The position numbers and the translations under genes are program-made. 64,000 nucleotides of DNA from Cheiracanthium punctorium (Eukaryota > Arthropoda > Arachnida > Araneae > Cheiracanthiidae), in contig JAWZYV010017494.1 of assembly GCA_038373885.1 (NCBI GenBank), positions 682,001-746,000 on the forward strand. Reading direction: 5' to 3'. Positions 1-12,912 of the stretch are shown here, piece after piece. Each line of letters begins with the position of its first letter. The first letter of the stretch is position 1. The notes under the pieces were generated by a model. That model searched no databases and had not been told where the DNA came from. It saw only the letters and a program-made list of their open reading frames with translations.

Positions 1-2503
1 GGACTTTCGGATATATAGCAGTGTAATAGATTTGACCTAGGTATACTTGGTGCAGATATTTTAAACAGAAACACAATATAAGTTATGCATAATTAAGAAG
101 CAAAATTTCTTGGCTTCTATATATAAAATATATTTTGCAAATATATTGTTGTAAATTTAGAACAGCTATTTTATTAACAAAAAAATGGAAGATACTTTTC
201 TAGCACATTTAAGGGCAACCGTGTTTTTCCCAAATCTAAGTAAAGGTATCCAGAATCAAAACATTATGAAATTGATGAGAGGTTACAATATTAATATGGA
301 CCTAGTGCAAGAGCTATCCTAGAAATGTAAGTTGTACGTGATAACAATATAACTACAATATTCAATTTAGAGACATATTTTTTTTTAAAGTTGTAAACTA
401 AATTTTGGTTAAGTTTCATACGGAACTGTGAGAAGAAAAAAAAAATAATTGAAGTTTTTCTTCAACGATTCGGCAATTACAACAAATTAACTAGTACAAA
501 TACCACTTTCATTACAAACATTACGATACGGAGTCCTTACAGCATGGAATAAAAAATATAGTTAAAATTTCAACAAGCATGAAAGCCGGGTAGGGTAGGC
601 TGGGGTAGGTTGCAGCATGCACTTTTTAGGAAAAGATAGAACTGTCTGGAATAGACAGTATTGATTATATACAATCGAAATATTTATCTTAGAATCTAAA
701 CATCGAAGCTGCGGTTGCAAAAGCAGGAGAAATTTTAAATTGCATTTATTTACGTAAAAATGTTTATTTTCATTTTCAGTATTTTTTTAATGAAATTTAA
801 TGCTTTTGCAATTAGAACAAATGCTTTTATATTCGTTTTCATTTTCATGTGTCGTTAGTATTAAGTTGTTTTCTAGGAACACATGAAGTATTTGTTAGGT
901 CTGTGTAACTAATGTAAATAATTATATGTAATGAAAGTAGGTTGTGAGAAGCAGGAGGGAGGGGTGGCCACGATATGCTCCAGTCCATATACCACATAAC
1001 AGAAAACCTTTTCGCTGAAAAAAAGGTAGGATTATTTCAGGAAATAGTCTAAATAAAGTTCATTTTAAATTTGAAGGGCAATAACTTATGCATGATAGGA
1101 AATTTTTATACAAATTAAAACGTGCAGCGTATTGAATATGTTGAAACGGGATCTTTGATTGCACTAACAGTAAGATGACTGATGGGATTGAAATAACAGG
1201 TGAAGTAATGAAGTCTATATTTCATTAAATTAGATATGCCCAGCATATATTTTACGTTTTGTTGGCGACGAAAAAGAAATCCTAACATCAGTAATCTTGA
1301 GATTGGTGATCACATCCTGGTTAGTTTTTTAGGCAAAAGTTCCATGAAATACTTCTAATGAAGAATACAAAAAATATTATCTGATATTGATGAAATTGTA
1401 ACGAAGTTTATGAGGCAATTTTGCTTTCTAAGAATGTAAAAAAAAAAAAAATCCCGTTTGCATTTCCCAAGTACAACAATACTTGTATCTATCATGTAAA
1501 CGATGGAGTGCTAAGTCATTCAACTCCCGGTTTCTGCTGGTGAAACAGCGAGGTGTAGAGATTAATACTAGTTCACTTGTAAAGAGCTTTTCAATTATAG
1601 TGTGGAGCAAGCTCAGGAGGCAACCAACCGAGACAATTGTGACAACGTAACTTGCAAAAGAGTAGGTTGCCTCATCACAGATTTGAATAAGAAAGCGATG
1701 ATTTTCAATATAAATATTTTTTCTAGTTTTTCATATTAGCATTAATATTAGACAGCATATGGGCAATTAATAGGCTACAAATTTTAATTTTAAATAGTAT
1801 TCTTACGAGTAAGATATTTATAAACTTATGATAATAGAGATAACCTACCCCATCCTCCCACAAAAAGAATGATAGGTGTACAATTTTAATACAGTTGAAC
1901 TAAAAGACATTTGTAGAGCTCAAATGATTTTAACTATCTATAAAATAATTCGTCGATTTTAGTACTGCTAGATGCATTTACAAAATATCTAATTAAATTA
2001 TTCTTAATAACGATATGAGGCAGTGAAAATAATGAAAATCGAAATTAATAAAATATTAGTAATAGACTGTGAAACAGGAAATTCTATCAAAATACACGCA
2101 TTATATGTAGAGAATAATGTAAGAAAAAAATCTGAAAACAATAGACAGGTGGTCTTATGCATTGGAGAAGAACATTAAGAGTTCATTGAATTCGCAGAAA
2201 AAAAAAAAGATTTCGAAGTTGGACCCTATATTTCACATGCCTTTGGGGAGTAGAATGCACTCCTCGTTTGCACGTGCTAAGCTTATATTGAAGTGCAGAA
2301 AGCAAAATTGAGAGATTATTACATTATAAAAATTTCATCATCATATTCAATGATTTAACTTACATTAGAAAAAAAAAAAACAAGTCTTCAGAGAAATACA
2401 TGTATTTCAATAGTATGCTAGCTTGAAACACTTGTAGAGAGTGAATCCAAAAAATGCCAGAATTTTAATGCATGCAAATTTGTATGCATAGTAAAAAGAA
2501 ATA
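1..2503. other. AT-rich stretch, no gene seen
   Basis: No open frame with coding character is present; stops are dense in all frames. It holds homopolymer A/T runs (for example around 1438-1452), a small G-rich stretch near 587-612 and nothing I recognise as an element or RNA gene. Confidence 0.6.
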
Positions 2504-3080
2504 CAGTAGCCCCCCCCCCTCTCCCTATAACACGAGTCCATACAACACGGATCCCTAGAACACGTCGAAAAAATTACCATCGGGTTCCCAATAAAGCGTT
2601 AAAAGAGACTTGTACATAGTCTTCTTCGTCTAATTGTGGTGTACATTAAACGTACCTGAAAGAAACTTTGTATGATTTATTTTATTCCAGTATTTAAGCT
2701 TGAGAAATAAAACGTTTTATGAAAATAAATGTGCGAATGTAAACTCGATTTAATTTAGAAAAGCAATCTCTGGTGCATACGTAGTATCAAGTCAGCAGTA
2801 TTTAAGTGAAATGTGAAATAAATTGCTCAAATAAGGAGTGCAGCGGATTGAACAGCGTGGTTTGCACTCCAGGTGGAGCATAGCTGAGGATCAAATGCTT
2901 GAACTTGTGCATTCTATATCCCTATACAGAGTTGAAAAAGTACTTGAGCTGAAAAACACGATAATTTTAAACGTGGTTAGGTATGTAGTAAAGTGGCTTA
3001 GCATTACAGCTCTAGGTAGAGACGAACAGAAATGTTTGCGTTCCTGCATCGAAAACTGGAAGGTACGGGGGGAATGAGTT
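2504..3080 (+). mobile_element. pogo/Tigger-like terminus, decayed
   Basis: The sequence CAGTAGCCCCC follows a TA dinucleotide at 2502-2503. It is followed by three spaced AACACG/TAACACG motifs at 2529-2562, a layout seen at the ends of pogo/Tigger-type DNA transposons. I see no matching inverted end downstream, so this would be a one-ended relic. A 79-codon open frame at 2838-3077 lies downstream, but I do not recognise a transposase domain in it. The right boundary is arbitrary. Confidence 0.35.
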
Positions 3081-3126
3081 GGAGGGTATCTTCGATTTCT
3101 TATGAAAAACCTTTTGAATCCAATCA

Positions 3127-3526
3127 CGGCCGTATTCACGAGAGCGAATTTTTCCCCAGACTATTCGTGTATCCTTCAATCCGCTTTGGAGGACAATCCG
3201 TGAATTGTCAAGGGGTCCCTTTCTCCCTTATTCACAAGCCCGACACCTACTATCCGCAGATAATACCTGGCTTTCTTGGATAAAGTGGATACAGCTCGCT
3301 ATGATTCGCCAGGGAGCACCACGTGCTTGGGGGACCATTGCGATGGGGAAAGGTTGGCGTGCCAAAACCACTTCGAATTCTCTGACAACTCTCTCTCAAT
3401 CCCTGGTCGAGGCTGGGCTCAGGGAGAGATCAAGAGCAGATTATTTGAACTTGAGAATAACAATTTTGTGCCAATTCTCCTGTCCCCGGATGATTCATGG
3501 ATAATCGCGTTTGGAGAATACGACCG
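3127..3526. mobile_element. about 400-bp inverted-repeat DNA element, CpG-rich
   Basis: The left end CGGCCGTATTCACGAGAGCG and the reverse complement of the right end, CGGTCGTATTCTCCAAACGC, form imperfect terminal inverted repeats. The interior is clearly richer in G+C and CpG than the flanks. No transposase is visible; the short overlapping open frames here have no recognisable domain. The CCGTATTCA-type terminus recalls PIF/Harbinger or ISL2EU-like elements, but I see no clear target-site duplication, so the superfamily is not assigned. Confidence 0.5.
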
Positions 3527-4654
3527 TTAGAGAACTAAGCTCCGTCCTATATATCCGCTGTTCAAAATCTCTGTAACATTTCTGGAAAAATTTATGGAAT
3601 TTCTTTTTGAAAGGAAATGTGGTATATCCGTATTCAAGCACGATTTTTAAAAATTAAATTAATGAAAATCATTTTCAGCAAACAGAGAACACAAATTCTA
3701 GGTTGTACAAAGGTGCACATTTTTTAGCTGGTCTCAGATCCCCATGGAAGTAATGCATTTTTTCCACTGCTTCTTATAAAGTTATGCATATTTTCTTGTA
3801 ATTATAATTAAGATGTAGCCATTCGTGAAATATTAAACCCGGGGTTTTTCTTAATTAAATCCAGCTTTTTCATTCAACATGGAGTCAGTTAATAAAATGA
3901 TTTTTTTTTAACTGATTACTTTAGAGTGCTGCCGGTGAACTGATGCCATTGTAAGTATAATAATCAAATGAATTGAAAAGGTACGTACAATATATTTATG
4001 CATGCATTGTATGAGAACAAAAGCCATTGTGTATATGACTTATCTATATGTTACATTCATATCAATATTAGCTCATGATTAATGACTTCTCTACTGAGAT
4101 TTAAAATAATCCAATACTTTTTTAGGATGGTAAGAGAAGGGATACATTACATAAAATATCTGTAAAAGAAATTTAGGAGTATGTCATAAAGAAAGCGTTA
4201 AAGGACTTATCTTCAACATTTCTCCGGACTATTTGTTTGCCTACTTGCTGTAGAGAAGAAACTTGCCATATTGAGTCTGCTGTTTCTTTTTAACAGAATT
4301 TAGATATAATTGTTCGTAGTTGGGCCAAACTGAAGGCATTGTACTTATGGCGGATAACCTTGTAATACGCAGCAACAAATGTTTGAAGCTATTTTTAAAA
4401 ATATATTTACTGATGACCAGGCATAAAATGGCGACACTGTACTTGATATAATTTGGGGCATTTGGCGTGAAACGTAAGTAGTTTTCAAAAACCCTTTGCA
4501 TAGAACTTGGATGTCTTGCTTTGTACGTGAATCATTATGCAATATCATTTATAAACAGAAGCCTAGCAGTAGCAATTCCTGGTTGTACCACTTTAAAACA
4601 TTCTTCTTGAAATTTTTAATAATTACGTAAAAAAATATGGTAAACAATCTACGT
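3527..4654. other. AT-rich stretch, no gene seen
   Basis: No gene or recognisable element. The small minus-strand frames at 4241-4548 show no domain or codon signature and are probably chance. Confidence 0.5.
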
Positions 4655-4708
4655 TAGTTTAAAAATCTGAAAATCCACCCGTTCCCTGATTTTTTAGCGA
4701 TTTTTAAT
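4655..4708 (+). repeat. dispersed repeat, copy 1 (partner at 46065)
   Basis: This segment contains GAAAATCCACCC, then TTCCCT and AGCGATTTTT. It matches 46065-46116 in order and spacing with only scattered differences and in the same orientation. The two copies are about 41 kb apart. The family is not recognised. Confidence 0.6.
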
Positions 4709-4981
4709 AACTTTCACCTTTCTCAATATCCATTGGTGTAACGATAGTGGGAAAAAGTGAGATATCGTAAGAGAGACATTCGTCATTTTTTATGTCAAGC
4801 GTTAAAAAGGCTTTTGAAAATCAATTAGTTTAATAAGACTTAAGTGAATATTAAGTCTCTAGCAAAATACTTTCGTAATTTTTATGATTTTAGTTACCTG
4901 GAATTCGTGATTTCAGGACCATATTAACATTTTTCACAAGTAACACACCAGTAAATATACAGTGTATCAATGCTTCAAATA

Positions 4982-5123
4982 AACTGACTTATTCACCGAA
5001 CACTTCACCCGTGGATTAATGCACACACGCGCGTTCAAGTCATGAGAAAGATATCTTACCGAAGACTTTAACACGCGTGTTTGGATTAATCCTCGTGTCA
5101 AATGTTTGGTGAATAAAGCCGTT
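4982..5123. mobile_element. 142-bp near-perfect palindrome (foldback MITE)
   Basis: Two arms of about 66 bp meet at the perfect centre AAGATATCTT (5048-5057). The left outer part TTATTCACC (4989-4997) pairs exactly with GGTGAATAA (5108-5116), and the arms share GGATTAAT and the ACACGCG core. There is almost no loop, so the single strand would fold into one long hairpin. This is the shape of a foldback-type MITE. The outer motif resembles the TTATTCAC of some Harbinger/ISL2EU-like MITEs. No target-site duplication was identified. Confidence 0.75.
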
Positions 5124-5680
5124 AGTATTTCAACCATTTTTGATGAACCATGGACAAAGGATATTCATTGAGAATGTGGATCTAATTTTTCTGAAGCTCA
5201 CTTTCAGGCTGCAAGTGAGATTAGAACAGCCTCATCGCTGGAACCGCAACTACAATTGTGTGACATAAACAAATCTCTCGATTTTTCGAAACAAAGAGAG
5301 CATGAAAGTGTTTCTCAGCAAGAGACATAAGAGTGAGAGACTGCCATTACTGAACATGTCAAGCACATCACTAACTACGATTGAGTGAGATATATTTATA
5401 CTATAAGATATATAATATACAAACTTCTGTTTATGTCATACAAAAAACGTCCTCGCTATTATTTTCGCTATTAATTACATGTTTTGCGCTTATACTAGCG
5501 AAGGAAACCCGCTAGTATTAAACGTTTATGCGAAGAGGAAGAGACGAATTGCAGTTTTATCACACAGAACAATTTGGAATATGTCTCTGCATTAAACGCA
5601 GGTCATGGAAACTTAAATGAATTTATTGCAATTTAAATTGAATACTTAAATAATGAATAAATAAGTAAATGAGAATTAAA
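5124..5680. other. AT-rich stretch with one short inverted repeat
   Basis: No gene. The only structure is a 9-bp inverted repeat, ATACTAGCG at 5492-5500 against CGCTAGTAT at 5510-5518. Confidence 0.5.
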
Positions 5681-5741
5681 CACACACACACACACACACA
5701 CACATATGTATATATATAAATAAAGCATATATATATATATA
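5681..5741. repeat. (CA)n/(TA)n microsatellite
   Basis: A perfect CA run (5681-5704) passes into interrupted TA repeats ending near 5741. Confidence 0.95.
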
Positions 5742-6029
5742 CTGTAAAGCATATTTCTCAGTTCATGGTTTTTTATTACTGAAATACTTATTTACTAGCT
5801 GCTACCCGCGACTTCACCGCCTCGGCTTTAGAATTAGGTCCAGTGAGAAATGTAGCATGTGTGAAAAACAAATATGTTAGCGCTACAGACACAAAGTGAC
5901 TGTATTTAAATATTATTTATTTTTTACTTATTTCAAATGAAGTATTATACGTGATAGTATACTTCATTTAAAATAAGAGAGTATGCAGAGTTACTGAATT
6001 TAGATTTTTTTACACATTTGGCGAATTGG

Positions 6030-6825
6030 GACACTTAAGACAATATTTACGAACTATTTTAAGTGTTCTTGTAAAAGAAATATTTATGCTTTTTCCATGA
6101 ATTGTTATCTGAATGTTAATTAGGAATAGTTCAGCTTTCTATTAGTGGAAAAAGTTTTAGAATCGGTTCTGCAATTACAGAGATACCCATAGAGCATAAT
6201 GTATTAGAATTATTTTGAGTGTTCCTGTAAAAGAACTACTTATGCTGCATGCATAAAGCCTATGAATTTAGCCTATAATACTCAGGAATATTGTAGCTTT
6301 CTATCAGTGAAACACGTTTAGTAATCGGTTCAGTAGTTACAGAGATACACAAAAAGCGTGATGTAGTTCTTATGAGTATCCCTGTAAAAGAACTATTTGT
6401 GATATATGCATAAAGTTAGCCTATAATACGCAAGACCCCAACAGTGGTTGATAGGTTTTGAACTGGAAACTGGAAGGTGGGAGGTGCCTGATTAAAACCC
6501 CGGTCGCGCCTGTCGATCTAGCCGTTCAGTTTTCCATGGTTTTCTCCGAAACCTCGCGTAAATACGGGCTAGGATCCCTTAGAGAGTCCCCCCCCCATAG
6601 GGCATTCCCCATACAACCTAAGACCCTAGTTCAGTAATCGGCCTTAATCCTCAAACAAACAAACAATAATACTCAGGAATAGTGTAACTTTCAATAAGTG
6701 AAAAAAGTTCCAGAATCGGTTCAGTAGCTACAAAATGTCCATTGATCGAAATGTATTAGAATTATTTTGAGTGACTTTGTAAAATAATTATTTATGCTAT
6801 ATGCATGAAAGGTTGCCTGTATGTT
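6030..6825. repeat. degenerate minisatellite inside the Helitron
   Basis: Successive monomers of roughly 140-180 bp share AATCGGTTC(A/T)G, ATGTATTAGAATTATTTTGA, GTTCCTGTAAAAGAACTA, TATGCATAAAG and CCTATAATACTCAGGAATA. I count about four monomers; the last is separated from the third by the SINE at 6435-6664. Copies are 75-90% alike by eye. Solitary related pieces occur at 8541-8610 and 47624-47692. Confidence 0.7.
6435..6664 (+). mobile_element. tRNA-derived SINE inserted in the minisatellite
   Basis: A 230-bp insert is flanked by the near-identical 12-mers ATAATACGCAAG (6423-6434) and ATAATACTCAGG (6665-6676), which fit a target-site duplication. The insert carries a degraded box-B-like region near 6489-6502 and a middle part TTTTCCATGGTTTTCTCCGA followed by GCGTAAATACGGG, similar to a conserved SINE central domain of insects. 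It ends in a (CAAA)n tail near 6652-6664. Box A is not clear. The copy looks old. Confidence 0.65.
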
Positions 6826-6944
6826 AATTCAAGGTATCATCTATCTTCATTCCAAATTTTATCTAAATCCGTTCAGCCATTTTTGTGTGATTCGGTCACA
6901 AACATCCAAACACACAAATTTACACACTTATATTGTTGGTAGGA

Positions 6945-7629
6945 TTTAGAAATTTATGAACTTTAAGACACACATTTGGACTTTTCTTTCTTATGCTTTT
7001 TAATTTGGCGTAAAACTAACGTAATTTCCATACCATTTCATGTTTTTAAAATGCACGCGATTCTGCAATTAGAAATTCTGCTTTATTTCAGAACCATAAA
7101 TCATTTTGTGGGGGCGAAACTCGCCAAGCATGACCATCTAAAGTTTTAATTAATAGTTAAAAAAGTAATTAAAATTTTAAATTCTGGGCCTCGGGTGCGC
7201 ATTACCGAAGTCATGGGCTTATATGCTCACACTTTCAAAGCTCTGCGTGCTGTAGATTTGTCTGGAAAACATTCATTTTTATTGTTAGAGAGAGATAGAT
7301 TTTTCGTAAAACTGGCATAATTTCAGTGGTATTTCATGTTTAACAAATGCACGCAATTCTTTATTGAAGTAATAGCATTTCTGTTAGCTCAAAACATGAA
7401 TCATTTGATACGGGCGAAACTCGCCAAGCATGGCAACGTAAAAACGATTTTTAATTCATAATTTAAAAAGTAATTAAAAATCTAAAATTCTAAGTATTCT
7501 ATATAACCGTCTCCTGAGCTCCATCTATCTCTATACCAAAATTTATCATTATCGATTCAGCAATTTAGGCGTGAAAGCTTAACAAACAAACAAACAAAAT
7601 CACTTTTGCATTTATAATATTAGTTAGGA
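6945..7629 (-). mobile_element. Helitron fragment with two internal 300-bp repeats (minus strand)
   Basis: On the minus strand the 5' end reads TCCTAACTAATATTATAAAT from 7629, preceded by A, then a GTTTGTTTGTTTGTTAAGC stretch. This is the same class of 5' end as the neighbouring Helitron. Two related blocks, 7010-7200 and 7303-7497, share GGGCGAAACTCGCCAAGCATG exactly 300 bp apart. No 3' hairpin/CTAG end is visible before the neighbouring Helitron begins, so it is truncated there. Confidence 0.6.
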
Positions 7630-8540
7630 TTTATATATTCGCATTATAACCTTTACTTTATGTAAGTTTTAAACGAATAAAAACAGACGACATTTTAATA
7701 AGTTAAGGCATTACGAACCTTGGATATATATGCGCATTTTACTTACATTAATTACTAACTCACATCCACAAATTTTAATCAAGTGAGAAATTCGCTCAAA
7801 TTTTTCTTTTCAATTAGCTCCATTTTCTTATGCCATAAAATATTTTTAAATGACTTTAAATGAGTATTACGGGAGATTCTTTTATAAGTACTAAACGTAC
7901 TTTTGACTGCGTTTACGGAGATTAAAATTTATGGACGTGTGTGTAAAGAGCTTTTGTGGAAAATCTTTTTGAAATCAGCTATTCTTGAGTAAAGTTATGG
8001 AACAGCGTACCATTAGAAAGGCAAAATTCGGCAGTAAATATCGCGAAGCACCCAAGAGCGAAGTTCAAATGTGAGATTTAAATTAACTTTTCTCGAGTGT
8101 GTTATTTTTAAGTTTAAAAAATGGGGTTTTATTTTCGGGTTTAGAAAAAAATAAAACGCAATAATACAAAAAGTAAAAGCATACAAATATGAAAGGATAT
8201 TAAGCAGATGGTCTTAGAAATTTTATTGCATTTACAGGGAAAAATTAAATTAGATGTAATAAATATAAACAAGTAAAATAATCATTCTAAACGCACATAT
8301 TATGAAACACTTTTTTACACTTTTTTGCTCCGAATTTTGCGCCTGCTCATCTTTGCCAAATTTAGTTAGTATTTTGCAAATAAGCTCAAAAAATAAAAGT
8401 TGTAAAACAATACTAAAGTAATTTTGCCAGACCTTTTATAATTTAAAGTATCATTTACCCGTATTAAATGAAATATAAGCTGTTGACAACGTGTATATAT
8501 TTAGTGCATTTTTCCTGAAATAGATAAATATATCTTAACT
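7630..8540. other. AT-rich stretch, nothing recognised
   Basis: No gene, RNA or repeat that I can support. Confidence 0.5.
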
Positions 8541-8610
8541 GACATAGACCGTAATGTATTCGTATTATTTTCAGTGCTTCTGTAGAAAAACTATAAATGC
8601 TACAGACACT
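8541..8610 (+). repeat. solitary Helitron-minisatellite piece
   Basis: It contains GACCGTAATGTATT, a TATTATTTTCAGTG segment, TTCTGTAGAAAAACTATAA and ATGCTACAGACAC. This is the same block order as the monomers near 6200 and the piece at 47624. Confidence 0.55.
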
Positions 8611-11600
8611 GTTTGCGATGTAGGGAATTCTTTTCTAATCCTTATTAACGTTTATCAATATTTTTTTCTTATAAATAGGCTAATATTTATAAAATATGCT
8701 TTAGATAATCACTGCCTAGACAGCGTGTATAGAGATTGTTTTTGGGTGTTGCCCCACCATGGCCGAATAACCGTATAACGTGAATACGTATTAGAAGTCC
8801 TCAGCCCAAGGCACTTCTCGTTAGACAGATAACCTCTTGTCTCTTTACCTAAAGTATAAAAAGGGTAGTTGTTAAATCTTTGATTGTTTGTGTCATTCCA
8901 ATAAAGGGAGGCCATATAATGTTCAGTTTGCGTACTGAAATACACACAAGAAAAGTATTGATATTTAACAATTGGTATATGCTTGAAAAGTGAACCATAT
9001 ATACAGTTTTGAAGCGACGAGCTAAATCTGACACACAGCAGCAAGAAAATGACAGTGATGCGTCAACCTTTATACTGTAGGAGCTCTAGGTTAAAAAGAC
9101 CACAGTAGTGACCTCATGATCTTAACTCTTAAAAACAATTTATCATAAAGTAAGTTAATTAAAAGAGAATAATACCACGTGACGGCTCATAAAAAATGTT
9201 TAATGGAACTGCAACTTCTGTAGCCCAAGGATTCCTAGCATAATTGTGTACACAAAACGTATATTAAATACGTAAATAATTCTACGCTGTAAAGAAACTT
9301 CTTTAACGATTTAAAATAATATTTAACAGTTTAAAACAATTCATCCCATCATAACAAAAGCTTGGTATTTTTGATGGCTACATTACGTGTCTCAAGGTTT
9401 TTCTGACGAGGTCAAGGCAACTATAGTAAGGTGGTCTCGTGACAAGGTTTGTCTTGCAATAATTGTTTGGGGGAAGGGGAAAACGGAGATTACGATCATC
9501 TTTCAATTGAAAACTGCTTTAAAACAATGCCTCTATTTGTTGACAATTTGAGTTATGTTTGATCATTTGGAGTTGTAAGTCGTTTGCGTAGAGGTGACTG
9601 TTAAAGTTTTCTTTAAAGCCTTAAGTATGTAATTCTAAGAAGTGACTGGTGTTTCCAATGCAAAGGAAACATGTCTTTGAATTTGATGATCCTTATTTAT
9701 ATATGTATTTGATATAGTTTTATTAAAAAAGTAGCTGTAGCGTCGAAAAGTCATGCAAATATATTATTTATCAGGGTTGTCAAAAAAACTTGCTAAAAGC
9801 CACAAAGAATGAATTTTACTGTTCTAGAGATGAAAAAGCTGAATTATTTTAATAGAAGAAACATAATTCATGGTTAAAGACGAAGTGAAACTCAATATGT
9901 TTATATATGACTTACTTTTATAAAAATTATAAAGAAAATAAATTGTACTGAACAAAAATAGTACTAATCATTATTATTTTTTATAAAAAATTCAATGTTA
10001 TTTAAAAATGCTCGAAAAAGATTCAAAGATGTGAAACAAAATGTATTTTTTTTTTAAGTAGATTAATTTGTTAACAGAATCTGCTATAAAAATATCCTAA
10101 GATCACAGAGAGTGAACTGTAAATAATCCCACTTTTCGATGCTTCATATTCTTGTGAATCATTGCATTCGGCAATTAATTTTATTACAAAAATATAAGCA
10201 TCGGACCTGGTCTATGATAACTTAATCAGCATTTCACTGACGCTGTGCAAGCAGTAATAAGAGATCATTAAAAAACCTTTGCCAACTAACGGCTAACACA
10301 GGTAACATTTGCAAAACATCCACTCGCAAAACCTTTTTTATAGTTTTTTTTAGAAATTGGTTTAATATAATCAGCTGTAATGTTCTTATATTTTTGACTA
10401 ATATTGTCAAGTTCTTTAATTTACAAGGAAATAAAGGAATTAATTACTTTACAACATTGAGGAGCTTGAATTTACTATATTTCATTATTTTACTTGCTTA
10501 AGAAAGTACCACTTGCGTACAAGACCCGCTTTGTGCGTACATGGTGAATTAATTATTAGAGATCATGTACAATAAATATCGTGTATCGTATAAAAGGGTA
10601 CAAAAAATAGTTTTCAACGTCTTACAAAAAGTTTTACTAATATTAAAATATATCACATTTGTAAGATACATTATTTTTTACGATGTAATGATAAAAATTT
10701 TTAAACGTAATATTTTTAAGATTATATTCTCATTTAAAACTCATATAAAATGCTTTTCTAGGTAACGTTTTGCATATAAAGACAAACAAATAAAAATATA
10801 TTCTCATTTGTAGTGAATGTTTCATGCTTTATTAAAGTAATTCATTGACGCTCAAGTTATATTTATTTCATCTAGTACACACAAATGTAACTTTTTTCAA
10901 AGACCGCAAAAATTAGCATTTAAATATTATATTAGAATTAATATATTATTTAAATCAATATGTTGTTTGATAATACGTTTAGAGTGGGTTTTAAAATCAG
11001 ATAGTTGCTTTCAATTTATCAATTCACTATGATAGATTCATCAGACTAGACGTATTTTTATGAAGTGGAGAAAAATTAAGTACGTTACAAAGTTTTATCT
11101 TCAAAAACTTAATATTTATAGTCTATCAAGGGAACATTTTATGCTATTTTTACCCATGATCACATGATGCGAACAAAGCAATCAAAATTTTGAGCAGTAA
11201 ACGAATGTCAAACTTTTGACAAGCTTAAAACGAATGCTGTATTCCACTTGCTTGTTTACACTAAGTTATTTAACTGTCTGTAGGGAAATTTTGTTTCAAA
11301 TAACTATAAAAAAAATGGATCTTAACAATATAATGCTAAATGTATACTTATTTTACTATTACGTAATATAATGGATAAATAAATAAAATTCCTGTCAAAA
11401 TAACAGCATTGAAACAGAAAGTATATTCCTACACAAAATATCTTATACAAAAGTATTCCCATATTAGAAAATTAAAACATTACATAAACACATAACAGAA
11501 GAAATTAAATATCAATTCCCATATCACGAGTTATTATGTAAGTAACCTAGCTATACTGTACTAAAGAATTATTTATCATATTTGTGTGTGAGTGCAAAAA

Positions 11601-12889
11601 TTTAACAATAGCATCGCCTGGATGATACCCTATGGAATATTTACAATAATGCTGAGAGGGAAAATAAAATTAATTGAAGTTTTAAGCATACAGCTTTGAG
11701 CTTTTTCTGAAAATCACTTATTTCTATGCTCTATCAAATTCTAAAATTACACAATAGGTTTCATGAGCATTAAATATTTTTTTTTGTCATCTTTCTGCCT
11801 TTATGAACATTTTGATTTTCGCAAACAAACATTGGAATCAACAATCGCATATTAAAAAAAATATGTTTCAAGTTTCTTATTCAAAAATTATTATTTAATT
11901 GAACACCTATATTTTAGTTTTGGAATATATTTTCCCCCTAAATTAAAAAGACATGCTCCAAAAGACTACAATTAATTCAGAGAAATAACTCACATATTTT
12001 TATTGTTTTAATTACTCCTAGAGAAAATACAAACTCCTCCTTCATTAGGAAGATTATTTGTTTTCTCCCGAGATTTATAATATTCAGTCATAATTAAATA
12101 ATTCTATTGGATCAGGAGTAAAACAGTTTTATCATCACTTCATTAATGCTCTAAAGGGCTTAATTTTATCACTGAATGAAAAGAATCGATGCTAACAAGA
12201 ATATAAATAAGCTTTTGTGTGTTTTTAGAATCTCGTAATAATTCTATCAGTGATTTAAAAAAAAAAATTATAATATTTGTGATGGAGACTTCTTAGAAAA
12301 ATTTATAAATTTAGTACACCAGTTTTCAGAAAATTATAAAGGGACTTTATAATTTGCAGTAAGCTCTTCAAACTTCGGAACTTCAAGGAAGATGGGTGGG
12401 GATATTGTTATTATCATGAAATTGTCTTCAGATTAAAACCCCATTTTCGTAAATGCTAAACCTACTGTAAGGGTGTTAGACTAAATTTTAAATATATTTC
12501 TCAAACATTCACAACGTTAATTGAAACAATTTTTTTAACATAAAGAATAAAGGTAGAGCAGTTTATTCTAAAATAATGTTCAATTAAGAATACAAACCAT
12601 TGAAACTCTGACAAAAAATACAGTAATTTTCAGAAAATGCTCTTATCCTTTAACTATATGAATAAAAACAACACACCTATTCCTTTTTTCTTTCTTTCTT
12701 GAAGTGTTTAGAGGAATGCATGTCTAAAAAAAAGTCCATAAAAACCAATATTTGAGTAACAAAATTACAGCATTTTTTGCAATAGAAAAATATATTTTCA
12801 TATTAAACAGTTTTTTAAAAAAATTCCGTATTAGTTTTGGATCTTATAAATTTTTAATAACATCAATCAGAATATGAAATATAATGGAT
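8611..12889. other. 4.3 kb of AT-rich sequence, nothing recognised
   Basis: No coding signature on either strand. The small frames at 8709-9044 and 10565-10765 have no recognisable domain; the latter is low-complexity Ile/Lys/Phe. A slightly more GC-rich patch lies at 9380-9500. Confidence 0.5.
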
Positions 12890-12910
12890 TTATATATATA
12901 TATATATATA
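12890..12910. repeat. (TA)n microsatellite
   Basis: A perfect TA run abuts the left end of the next element. Confidence 0.95.
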
Positions 12911-12912
12911 AA

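Larger units (their letters stand above)
5795..6944 (-). mobile_element. non-autonomous Helitron (minus strand)
   Basis: Read on the minus strand, the element starts TCCTACCAACAATATAAGTG at 6944. It ends in a GC-rich stretch with GAAGTCGCGGGTAGC followed by the terminal CTAG at 5798-5795. The flanking bases are A before TC and T after CTAG, as expected for Helitron insertion between A and T. After the 5' end come TTTGTGTGTTTGGATG and a conserved segment with GGCTGAACGGATTTAG, typical of arthropod Helitrons. There is no Rep/helicase gene. The interior is a minisatellite interrupted by a SINE (see separate entries). Confidence 0.75.

Noticed and set aside
8709..9044. 111-codon minus-strand open frame
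   Set aside because: No recognisable domain, and overlapping frames of similar length exist on both strands.
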